A stretch of 64,000 nt of DNA from Argopecten irradians. Lineage: Eukaryota > Mollusca > Bivalvia > Pectinida > Pectinidae. The position numbers and the translations under genes were made by a program. A model generated the notes under the pieces. It made no database searches. It worked only from the letters and a program-made list of their open reading frames with translations, and had not been told where the DNA came from. The DNA is taken from positions 10,078,075 to 10,142,074 of the forward strand of contig NC_091135.1 of the NCBI RefSeq assembly GCF_041381155.1, in the 5' to 3' direction. This document shows positions 20,056 through 30,778 of the stretch, piece by piece (positions within the stretch are counted from its first letter, which is position 1; every line of letters starts with the position of its first letter).

Positions 20056-21222
20056 TGTGATAGAACGGGTTTCTATCATTGTTGCATTTATTTGTACAGT
20101 ATGTATATTTGTTATTGCACTCTTTTAAGTCTTCACTTCAGTGATCTGTTTATGTATCTTTGACCCAAATTCAGGGGAAAACCATGAGAACAGGTCTTAT
20201 CTATGGTGTGTTTGCTGTTTAGCAGTCACATTCATCAACCTAGTTGTCCTCATGATCACCCTGATGCTGACAGCTGACTGCTGGCCGGAGTACACGTGGG
20301 AGGTGTTTATCAGTCAGTTAAGCCTTGTCTGTATTTAAGCGGAAGTTATATTTAGTGTGTAGGTGGGTTGTTGTAGCAACGGTTTAACCTAAATATGGTG
20401 CTCTGTCCGGACTTTGACCAATCAGTGGTCACTTTGGGGTACTGGGTTGATGTGTCGTTATAAAAGGGGCTGCTTCTAAGGAAGCTTTGGTCTTGACTAG
20501 GGAGAATGGGTTAGGGACAGAACCACGCCGTGCACTGTCAACAGTGCAACACTTGCGGGGTCTCTGAACTACCATTTGGGTTTTTACTTAGAGCTACATG
20601 GCTAACAATGGTTTGTGTCGTTCTAGGGGATTGTCAGGGGCTTAGGGCTTAGACATCCATAGAAAACCTAGTTCGCACAGTGTAGTAGGGGATCGTCAGG
20701 GGCTTAGGGCTTAGACATCCATAGAAAACCTATTTACACAGTTAGTTATGTCTCTTAGAGTTTGGAACATTTGGTAGGTCGGTTGTCTCCCGTTAGGTGT
20801 TGTTGTACTGTGTGTGGGAACACGTGGTCTTGTTGTATTAGGGTTTCACTACATATACGACGACTGTATACTTGTTTCTCTTACTGTAAGTTGTCTACAT
20901 CAGGCACTATTGTAAATATATTATTTATCAATTCTGTATTACTTGTCTTTTATATAATAAATAGTTATTTGTACCTGTATTTAACTAGTTGATTTATTGG
21001 ATTAGTGTCAGTGCTTCCGCTACATCCTAGAGATCGAACCTGTTGAGATACAGGCCTGTAACCTGTGGAGGAAACGGGATCCGGAGAGGATTTGTGACGA
21101 CTGTGGACTCTGTTGTATACTAAAAATACTATACGATCACGATTTGGGACTTATACATATAACGGGAGCTACAGTCGGATCGCCCCTCCGGGTCTCTTGT
21201 GGGGAAAACCCTCACTATTACA
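20056..21222 (+). repeat. 3' LTR
   Basis: 1,167 bp, nearly identical to the 5' LTR, same TGTGATAG and CTATTACA ends, followed by the CTAT target duplication at 21223-21226. It could drive read-out transcription towards CMPK2, 1.6 kb downstream on the same strand. Confidence 0.93.
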
Positions 21223-21939
21223 CTATCAAATTAATTCAATAAATTTTATCTCGGAACCTCAGCTCTATCTCTGACTGGCTGAGGGCTAAATAGATCTATA
21301 GGTTACCTTGACCATTGACACATATAAATGCACTTACATTGCACGTATACTTTCAAGACAGAAAATATATAGGTTTGAGAATATTCCAGGTTTGATACCA
21401 CTTTCTTCTGGGTCTACTTTTTAGTGGATTTTGGTCATCGCCAATCGCATGTAGGTTTCAAACTTCAATTAAAATTTCATTTGAAAATCAAATACAATAG
21501 TTCTGTTTCGGTCTGTAGACCTTCCCTACATAGTTCTGATCTACCTAAGAGATATCTACAGACGATAATCTTTTTTTTTCTTTCGCAATTTGGAACAGAG
21601 ACAGTTTATATTATGTATATTGTAAATTATGTTCCCTTTGGAACACTTATGAGAAGATAATCATTTTTTGTATCATTTGAGGTTGAGTTACTAATGAAAA
21701 TACATCAAGTTTTTTTTAAATATATTATTTGATTTAATGTTAAAAAAGATTTCATTATCCAAGTGCATATTTAGTTGTTAAGCTTTTTTTGTAATGTTTA
21801 GATTATTAATGACAAGAGTCAATCACCTTTACATTGATATATCTGTATACATGTATGTGTATATACATAAATTAATTCAGTTTTTTACTAAAAAAAATGA
21901 GAAATTACTGAAAACTTCACTCATGTCCATTCAGTTCAT

Positions 21940-22370
21940 GTTGTCTTCAGGTCCACCATATCGGCATTAACTATACAGTAAGCGACTCTTTTCTACAAGC
22001 TTTGAAATTAAGAGGTTTTTTTTTACTCATAAATAGCATTAATATAGTTTATTAGTGAATAATATTGGATAAAACAAAGATATATTGCTTCCATACACGA
22101 ATTAAAACCTCTAAAACCCCGTTCAGGTCCTCCTTCAGGTCCCGTTCAGGTCCGCCATATTATCGGTACGGTAAGCGACCTTTTTGTCGAGCTTTATAAT
22201 TAAGTCTTCAAAAAAATTTTTTTCACAAAAAAAGACATCAAGATGTGTATTAATATATATTCTAGCATATAATAAAGAGATATTGCATATAAATATGCAT
22301 TTAATACTCTAAAACCCCGTTCAGGTCCTCCTTCAGGTCCCGTTCAGGTCCATTCAGGTCTTTAGTATGA
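21940..22370. repeat. About 196-bp repeat, two diverged units with TTCAGGTCC clusters, upstream of CMPK2
   Basis: CCCGTTCAGGTCCTCC and GGTCCCGTTCAGGTCC clusters occur at about 22120-22153 and 22316-22352, with related text near 21935-21960. Each cluster is followed by CCATAT...CGGTAAGCGAC-like sequence. The block ends 480 bp before the CMPK2 start codon. The rest of 21227-22849 shows no gene. Confidence 0.6.
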
Positions 22371-22849
22371 CTCTTATTAATGCACCAATTTTATTATATA
22401 CATGTATATGATTTAATATGGTGGACACAATTGGTAAAACCCAGAGAATTACTCGAAAACACCATTTTCGACCCTTTATTTTTCTTTAAAGAAGCAGAAA
22501 GGATAAAAACACAGAAAGTAGTAATACACATGTCTATTACCTATACAAACCGCGAAGTTTGAGCGAAATCGGAGCGTACCCCTCCTTTTGGCGTGTGAAG
22601 AGTGATAACTCCTCGCGGCGACTGATTATATCGGTATATTTTACATCATTTAAAATGTGTTTTGTAAATAATATGTTGTTTATTAAAGTGAAATATGTTT
22701 TATATATTTATATCTATATAACAAATTTATTACTGTATATCAAAAAGACAAAGTCTGAGAATCCGGATATCTATCCGCTTTACATACTATGTTTACAATG
22801 AACTATAGCCTCGGTTTAAAGTGAAAGTAGGCAAATATGAAAGTAGAGC

Positions 22850-25800
22850 ATGTTTGGCGCCTTGTGTGTATCTATATTTAAACGAGCGCCAACGGCTGGT
22901 AAAGGTATAAGATCACTAACACAAAACGTTTGGTTTACTCTTGGGAAGATGTCAACTTCAGCTGAAAATGAAGTTACGCACATTTCATTTCCGGATAAAC
23001 CAGCTTACCTGTCGAAATTGAAGAGCGAAAATGTTGCAATCGCAAGTGACATTGGTGAAGCCAGCGACATAGTGAACGGAGATCGTGATAGTTATTCACT
23101 TCTAGTCATTCATCCTCAAGTTTCTGAAGAAGGAATGTTGACAAAATACATTCAGACTGGAATCAAATCCCAGAAAATTATTAGAGATCTTCCCGATTTT
23201 GAAGGCGGGTTTTCTCTTTGTTATTCAAAAAGATCCGCTATTGTTGAACGAGGAGTGTGTGTGTATTTCAAGGAAGAAGATGGAAAGGATATCATTACAA
23301 GAATGAAAACTGTCTTTAATAGACATGGAATCACAAATTACTTCAAATTCGTCAATAAGACTAAAGGAAAATTCAAAAGAATTCAATACGATGTGGCAAA
23401 TGATGATATTGTTGAGGAAGCCGATTACTGTTTATCTAAAAGTCTAACACAGTCAGCAATGTTTTCTGTCCCAGAGTTCACATCTGTTTTCCATGATTAT
23501 TCAAGAACCAAAATGATTCTACAACAGGTATTCAAACAATATAATTATTATTTTTACATGTACATGACTACTCGCAATTGTCAAGCATCTGTTGATATTG
23601 ATAAAAAAAATACAAATAAAAAAAGGATAACCCTTAAAAACAAATAAAAGGCATATTAAAAGATCATTCAAACTTCAGATACTATTAGGAATATCGTCTA
23701 AACTGTATTTTGCCTCCACAAAGTATTTAAACTATTTTGTAAAGATCTTGGTTTGCTGACTATATAAAAAAAAAACTTTGAAATTAATTTAATTACAATT
23801 AATTACATAATTGTATGCACCTTTCATTTAAATATATATGTATTATCAAACATGTACAATACTGTAACACAAATCAGACATTATCGGTTACAGACGTCAG
23901 ATGTACCAGAAGTAGCCCAGCTGCTGACCATTGCTGACCGTTTGATACCACAGGATCTGGATGTCCAGCAGCTAGAAGATAACATGGAACATCCTTTTGT
24001 TGTAGTGGAGGGCATGGATGCTACAGGTATTTTATATACTGGATATCATCTGTGAGGCAGAGAAATACATTATTCCAACTTTGTCTTTGCCAAATCATTG
24101 GATTTTATTTATACTTTCTGATGACACATTGTGTACAGGTACTGATTTCTATAAAAATTCAATGCAATATCAGCTATCAACAAAGATAATGTATAGATGA
24201 ATAAACAAAGATCACAGACTTTATGGAAACAAAGTGTCTTCTAATTAATATTTGACTAATTCCAATCCATTACAATGCTCTGTGATACACTCCAATGCAA
24301 GATCTAATAGTTCTCCGTTCGTGGTCACCCCTATGATTAGCCAATCAGCTTGTTAGTGGGATTGAATCTCTCGGAAGTATAAACACCTACTTGTACGTCC
24401 CCAGATGTTCCGATTCTAGGCCAGGGGTCATTTGAGGTGAGCCTGAACAGGGAGTTTGTTAAAATCTTGTATTTGAGAATATCGTAGAGAATCGTAGCGA
24501 AGGGGAATTACAAGTTTAAAGGCCCACTACCTTTCCGAAGCAAAACATAAAGGTTTCTTAAAAAACATAAATAACATCAGAAAATATATACCGATGGCCT
24601 AAGATGAGGTAACAACACCAAACATATGCAAGATTTCCTGCGTAATATATGATAACAGTGGAGAGTCATTTCGCCGTTTTGCCGTCTGGCGCAGAGATAG
24701 TCAACTACCGCGCGGCATTTAGGACGACGGCGGGAAACATAAAACGACCCGCGTTATGAAAATTAACATTTTATTTATTTTAATCAAATTGTTTAGAAGG
24801 TGATGATACGTGTAGTATTATCGGCAAGTTAATAACTTTTGCGACTCTACAAAATTATCGATCTCGTTTTTCATTCCCATTTTAAAAATTGAAAGCCGTT
24901 TCGGAAAGGTAGTGGCCCTTTATGTCTAATTTTAATTAGGTTGAGACAAAATGTATATGCAGGTAAAAAGACTTTGATATATCAAATACTTGTTATACTT
25001 AACAGAAGTATTAATGACAGTATCATTTTGAGTTTTAAAAAAAAAAGGTTATTTTTTTCTACCTGTAGATTTTCATTGAAATGAAAAAATTGATATAGAA
25101 AAATCTTGACTATCCATAACATTTACTGTCCATAAGGGAAGACAACTCTTACCAAGATCCTGGAAGACAGGCTGTCGGCTGTTCGATTTTACACACCTCC
25201 ACCACCTATTGAGCATCTGCGTAAAGCTTTTGATCGTCTTCCGGAGTTAGTCCGTCGAGCTTACTATAGTATTGGTAATTACATTGTTGCCATGGAAATT
25301 TCTAAAGAGTGCAAAGACCGAGCAGTCGTTATGGATAGGTATGTAATGTACATAAATGTTGTATGAAGTAATTTAGAAATATTATACATGTGCCAGATTC
25401 ATGAATTTGAACCTACCATATTTTTGCTGTAAACTGATATTATTGTTTTACATGAAGATTATCTTTTCTCATCCGAAATGGAATTTCATAAAAAGCTAGT
25501 TTTCTGCTAAAAATAAAAGTATACAAGTTGTTGAGATAGAGAAGAAAAAATTCAAATTAAAAGATGGATGAATTTGATGAGTACATATGTACATGTATAT
25601 GTCTTTTAACCAAGATTAATGAGTATATCATATTATAGGAAAGTAAATTACTAGGTACTGACATAATTATGAATGATAAACTAAAGAATAGCAAATTCAA
25701 GAAGATAGTACATGTAGATTGAAATTCAAGCATTTAGCTGTCTTGATAATGATATGTTATCTTTAAAGTTAACAAATGTTTATGATTTGCTGATAAATAA

Positions 25801-26802
25801 ATTGCATTTAATAATTGACTCATCAGAAAATTTTGTATTTTAACTGTTCAGGTACTGGCACAGCACAGCAGCCTATGGGATCGCTAACGAGAGTAGTACA
25901 GGTGATTTACCTGTGTGTGGTCACTCTGTGTACCAATGGCCAGGTGATCTACTCCGACCAACCGCTGTGCTGTTCCTGACAGTGGGAGAGAAAATAAGGA
26001 AACAAAGGCTTCAAGGGCGTGGCATAGAGAAAACATTCGAGGAACAGAGTCTGGATAAGGACCAGCTGTTCAGACAAAGGTATAAAAAGTTATATCAAAT
26101 ATTTTAGTTAGTAGGTTTTAGAACATTAATTAGTTACGGTAAGTAGGAATTTCGTCTTTTCATATTACAGAGTTACTTCCCCTGCGGGTAAGTTTTTATT
26201 ATGACATCATTATTTTGTGAGCGAAATTCACATTGTTTTCTCTGAAAAGTATGACGTAAACTCATGATTTCACAATCAATACCTACCTGCATGGACCAAT
26301 AACTCTGTAATATGCAAATGCAGAATATCTAAAGGAATGCTGATTATATTAATTAATTAGTAATAAGACTACTGTATGTATATTAGGCCAAACAAATAAA
26401 TATGTCTGTTTAGGGTTAGTTACCTAACATAAATTTATCACATCTTCAATGGCCAGGTTGTTTGGTCACCAAGAATAAATAGATGGAGGTCATTCAAATT
26501 GTCTTAGTACATTAATCCCTGAAGACAGATTTAGGCCCTCCTAAATCAAAAACTAGACCAGTTTATTATGGAATTTCAAGGTATAACTGTAATTCCTGTT
26601 CTTTTATTACCTGGTAAAATATCTTCTTCTTTGTCTGCATAGATTATGTGATTCTTATCGCCGCATGGAGAACCCAGGGCTGATAGAAGTTGATGCCAGT
26701 GGAACTGTTGAAGATGTAGTTAAAAGCAGTGTAGAGAAACTAGCCAGCTGTGGAGTTCATATTCCTCATAGTGCAATGCAGTTAAAGAATAACAAAGGTT
26801 AA
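22850..26802 (+). CDS. CMPK2: UMP-CMP kinase 2, mitochondrial (thymidylate-kinase-like)
   Basis: Five exons: 22850-23527, 23894-24026, 25137-25338, 25852-26079, 26643-26802. The phases agree throughout and give 466 aa (human about 449). CMPK2 phosphorylates UMP, CMP and deoxy forms in mitochondria; in vertebrates it is interferon-induced and supplies CTP for viperin. The N-terminus (MFGALCVSIFKRAPTAGKG) is basic and lacks acidic residues for over 30 positions, fitting a transit peptide. The kinase core starts in exon 2: P-loop GMDATGKT (266-273), RRAYYSIGNYIVAMEI (exon 3), the DRYWHS motif (from 337), VYQWPGDLLRP, the LID-type RLQGRGIEKTFEE (exon 4) and YRRMENPG (exon 5). Residues about 60-225 form the poorly conserved N-terminal domain. 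The exon 2 acceptor could be 6 bp later (23900) without changing the frame. Introns 2 and 4 carry TIR elements. Confidence 0.93.
24259..24517. repeat. Imperfect palindromic element in CMPK2 intron 2
   Basis: It has ends CAATGCTCTGTGATACACTC and a partly inverted counterpart (GTAGAGAATCGTAGCG). It resembles the longer palindrome at 41351-41650 (shared CAAGATCTAA and GGTCACC...ATGA words). It is non-coding. Confidence 0.5.
24518..24921. repeat. TIR element (AAAGGCCCACTACCTTTCC) in CMPK2 intron 2
   Basis: Left end AAAGGCCCACTACCTTTCCG, right end the inverted GGAAAGGTAGTGGCCCTTT: a TIR of about 22 bp with one mismatch. The element is 404 bp, has no ORF and occurs once in the window. Confidence 0.7.
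26161..26314. repeat. TIR element CATATTACAGAGTTA (copy 1) in CMPK2 intron 4
   Basis: Ends CATATTACAGAGTTA and TAACTCTGTAATATG are exact inverted repeats. The interior (ATTATTTTGTGAGCG, CACAATCAATACCTACC) is shared with 39437-39604 in DDX23. Confidence 0.75.
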
Positions 26803-26944
26803 AAAATGTGTGCTAAGAACTTTAGGGATATGTATTGTAGTGACAAAAGTAAAGGTAGCCGACATTCTACCACATCACTCCACCTGTTGGTCATTCGTGG
26901 CCTAGTAGTTTAAGTGTATGGCATTCTGATATGTTAAAGCTGAC

Positions 26945-27172
26945 AGAATGAAAATATAAATATAAACTTTATTTATTTTACATTGATTACGAAACAAGCT
27001 ATAAAACTTATGCAAATTACTCTTGATGGCCCAGATGTAAGCGCACGAGGGATCTTAGTGTGGGAGGAAACCGGAGTGCCCGGAGAAAACCCACGTGATT
27101 GGGCAGGTGACACCTAACCTTTTCACGTCCGTGCCGGGGATCGAACCCCGGCCGGCTAGGTGAAAGGAGGTG
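26945..27172 (-). repeat. tRNA-related SINE with conserved central domain
   Basis: On the minus strand GGTTCGATCCCCGGC fits a Pol III B box. It is followed by a GC-rich domain (GTGGGTTTTCTCCGGGCACT, then TCCGGTTTCCTCCCAC), a type seen in widespread metazoan SINE superfamilies. The tail is AAATAAATAAAG. The A box is weak. The head end adjoins the 25-bp minisatellite; the tail end lies about 140 bp from the CMPK2 stop. Confidence 0.6.
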
Positions 27173-27213
27173 AAAAGATCAGGATGCATGAATAGCAGTT
27201 TGCTCATTGTGTA

Positions 27214-28266
27214 CTCTCCCCTATCAACTCGTTGGGTGCTCTCCCCTATCTCCACTTTGGGTACTCTCCCCTATCTCCTCGTTGGGTACTCTCCCTATCT
27301 CCTTGTTGGGTGCTCTCCCCTATCTCCTCGTTGGGTACTCTCCCCTATCTCCTTGTTGGGTACTCTCCCTTATCTCCTCGTTGAGTACTCTCCCTATCTC
27401 CTCGTTGGGTGCTCTCCCCTATCTCCTTGTTGGGTACTCTCCCTTATCTCCTCGTTGAGTACTCTCCCCTATCTCCTCGTTGGGTACCCTCCCCTATCTC
27501 CTCGTTGGGTACTCTCCCCTATCTCCTTGTTGGGTACTCTCCCCTATCTCCTCGTTGGGTACTCTCCCTGTCTCCTCGTTGGGTACTCTCCCCTATCTCC
27601 TCGTTGGGTACTCTCCCTATCTCCTTGTTGGGTGCTCTCCCCTATCTCCTCGTTGGGTACTCTCCCCTATCTCCTTGTTGGGTACTCTCCCTTATCTCCT
27701 CGTTGAGTACTCTCCCTATCTCCTCGTTGGGTGCTCTCCCCTATCTCCACTTTGGGTACTCTCCCCTATCTCCTTGTTGGGTACTCTCCCTTATCTCCTC
27801 GTTGAGTACTCTCCCCTATCTCCTCGTTGGGTACTCTCCCCTATTTCCTCGTTGGGTACTCTCCCCCTTTCTCCTCGTTGGGTACTCTCCCCTATCTCCT
27901 CGTTGGGTACTCTCCCCTTTCTCCTCGTTGGGTACTCTCCCCTATCTCGTTGGGTACTCTCCCCTATCTCCTCGTTGGGTACTCTCCCCTATCTCCTCGT
28001 TGGGTACTCTCCCCTATCTCCTCGTTGGGTACTCTCCCCTATCTCCTCGTTGGGTACTCTCCCCTATCTCCTCGTTGGGTACTCTCCCCATCTCCTCGTT
28101 GGATACTCTCCCCTATCTCCTCGTTGAGTACTCTCCCTATCTCCTCGTTGGGTACTCTCCCCTATCTCCTTGTTGGGTACTCTCCCTTATCTCCTCGTTG
28201 AGTACTCTCCCCTATCTCCTCGTCGGGTACTCTCCCCTATCTCCTTGCTGGGTACCCTCCCCTATC
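27214..28266. repeat. 25-bp minisatellite array, about 42 units
   Basis: Core words GGTACTCTCCCC and TATCTCCTCGTTG alternate with a 25-bp period and a few single-base variants (TATCTCCTTG, CCACTTTG). As 25 is not a multiple of 3, the plus strand is open in several frames (up to 288 codons), giving a spurious Leu/Ser/Pro repeat protein. No gene is called. Confidence 0.93.
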
Positions 28267-30778
28267 AAAACATGACATGTCTTTGTTAAAAGGACATACA
28301 TGCACCAGGTAAAACAAAGCATCTAAGTGAAACCACTGAAGTACAGACTTTACTTTTATCTAGTTTTCTAAAGTGCATTTAGTAACTTTTTGAAGTTTTA
28401 CTATATTGAAGATTTGACGACAGTATTGTTTTGATGTGTCTTTTTTGAGCTTTACATCACCTTTATTCAAACATGTTGTTAAAGAAAATAAATTTCCTTT
28501 CATTTACATAGTTTTAATGCCACAATTAATAGCCTGTAAATAATTTTATCCATTAGTTAATTGTAAAATGATGATATATAGATTGATTGATACGCATGCG
28601 ACACTTCAAGGTCTCGTTGGTGAACAAATTGAGTTATCTCCCCTTGCATATAGATCCACTGTAGCATTCGTGCTTACGCTAGAGGTATTAAGAAATACTG
28701 GGGTTTAAAATTGTTGATCTAGATGTCATTATTTTTAGGTGAAATATGCATTTATCAAGATATAAAGAATATTTTGTCAAACTTTAATTGATTGTCAGAT
28801 GACCATTAAGGCCCTTTTGGCCACTTGTTTTGTTTTTGTAAATTGCATTTAAGCATATGTTAACATTTTTTGTTGTATTCTAGTATTATTATTTTCTGCA
28901 TTTTCATTGAATTATGCATTTTAAATCTTTTTTGTTTTATTTCATGTTTTCCATGCACCAGGAAATATAATCTTCTTATATTTAATAAGACTATTTATTG
29001 AATATTATTTCAATGCCCCCCCCCCCCCCTCCAACAGCTTTGTAAAACATGCAAAAAAGCATGTTCAGTATTGTTCACTGTATGTCGGTATTAGAAGTTT
29101 TGAACAAAACTTAATAATTTAAAAAGCTTGTCATTTAATGTATGAACAAAACATCATATCTTTTAACTAAATATATTTAAATTTTTTTAAAGCTTATTGT
29201 GTAGTTAAATTCAGTGCCCTACTATTTACAAATTACTAGTCCCAGTAATAGTTAGCTATAACCAAAACAAATGTTATCAATGTAGTATATGTATACTATA
29301 CAGATCTTGAATATGAATTAGTTGTAACATTAGATCTACACAATATAATTTCAATCAATTATTTAACATTTTGATAGTTTTTATTTTTCTATCCGTTTGA
29401 ATAAATATGTACATGCATGTATACAATCAGAAATTATAAAACTTTTGGAAATATTAAATGATATTTTTGTGTCATTTTGTTGGTCTTGCTCTCTAACATA
29501 TAAAATATAAACCACCTATTTATTGGGACATTAAGTGTATCCATCCTGGGACATTCTAACCACAAAAAAAAATGTCCGTCAAGAAAATTGAAATTACATG
29601 AGTTTAGAATGAAATATTTACAGTTTGCACTGACTCAATAACCATGCTTTCTAGTATTATCATTATCAGTGTACAATGTTAGCACAACATGCGTGGCCGT
29701 TCTATTGTTACGGGAATAGTCGATGGCGTAGCAATGTCGGGTCATGACCCCACTTTTGGCGGGAACATATGAATGACTCCATTCCAATCAGCTGTTCTAT
29801 CGAATTTGTTGACAATGACGGGAAAGCAAAAAAATATGGGTACTTAAATAAAAAATATGCAACTGCCGCATGAATAAATAAAATATAAGGAATATATGTT
29901 TATTTTGTTGAGGTTATGAGGGTATAATGATAATGGATCCCGTGTAAATTTTATGTAACCCGGCTTTGCCGGGGTTGCATAATTTACACGTGCTCCATTA
30001 TCATTATACCCTCATAACCGCAACAAAATAAACATCTATTCCTTAAATATTAGGTTTACAAACTTGAATAGATATTTTATGTTATGGAGATCTAACACAA
30101 AGAATCTGATTGTATTCTCATCATGTACCATTTTGATTCATTTAAAGTACACGCAGGTTTTTGTGTTATATCTCCATATAATTAAAAATGAATTCCATAA
30201 ATGTTGGTGAAAAGCAAAAGTAATTAGTAGCTATTTTGAAACGAACACTAGCCGAAAGCTATACCGCTGAGCTACCTGGTCACCAATGATCGACCCAGTC
30301 CAATCCCGTTACAAAATCATCACTACAATTGAAAAAATAAATCAGTTGACTGCTATTATTTTTTAATGTCATTTAATCCACTTTCAGACATTTACATTGA
30401 GATACACATTCATTCACTTAACCACATCATAATTGTGCTTAGAGCATGGAAGTTATCGATAGTAACATCGACTATTTTATTGCCTTGGTAAATTCATAAC
30501 AAGGTCATAGCACTAGATTAACCCGATGTATCAGACTTTTGAGTATAAAACTTTATGTGCAATTTCAACTATCTAATAGTATATTCAACTTCACTCCGTC
30601 AAACTGCCAATGCGACCACCTGTGTATAAAGACAACCTACTTAATAAGGCCAGTTTGAGAGTTCCTAAGGTCAATTTCCAAACCATTTGAGCTGTGTATA
30701 AAGACCATCTTTCTTGGTCCCTTGAGTCGGAGTGGTCTTTGTGGACAGGTTTGAGTGAACAGAAGGAAGAAGTTCTTT
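28267..30778. other. Intergenic between CMPK2 and DDX23; no gene seen
   Basis: AT-rich single-copy-looking sequence with a C homopolymer near 29017-29028 and the palindrome described separately at 29887-30044. On the minus strand about 30245-30310 resembles the 5' half of a tRNA (TAGCTCAGCGGTATAG, an A box) but lacks a B box. Confidence 0.5.
29887..30044. repeat. Foldback palindrome, 158 bp
   Basis: The two halves pair almost throughout: AGGGTATAATGATAATGGA in the left arm matches TCCATTATCATTATACCCT in the right arm, and TGTTTATTTTGTTG matches CAACAAAATAAACA. The centre is CCCGGCTTTGCCGGGG. It would form a long hairpin in RNA or single-stranded DNA. Confidence 0.85.

Larger units (their letters stand above)
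15144..21222 (+). mobile_element. Non-autonomous LTR retrotransposon, Ty3/Gypsy-like, Gag-protease only
   Basis: Two direct LTRs (15144-16308 and 20056-21222) begin TGTGATAG and end CTATTACA, so they have TG...CA ends. They flank a 3.75-kb interior. CTAT occurs at 15140-15143 and again at 21223-21226, a 4-bp target-site duplication. A TGG-starting primer-binding-site candidate follows the 5' LTR by 3 bp, and a purine tract abuts the 3' LTR. The single long ORF encodes Gag, a CCHC knuckle, an aspartic protease and a membrane segment. Reverse transcriptase, RNase H and integrase are absent, and 18517-20043 is non-coding, so movement would need enzymes in trans. The LTRs differ at only a handful of positions, which indicates recent insertion. 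Confidence 0.92.

Noticed and set aside
27170..28275. Plus-strand ORFs of up to 288 codons rich in Leu, Ser and Pro
   Set aside because: By-products of the 25-bp minisatellite; all three frames are partly open.
30245..30310. tRNA gene on the minus strand
   Set aside because: Only an A-box-like 5' half is present; no B box, anticodon stem or acceptor stem.
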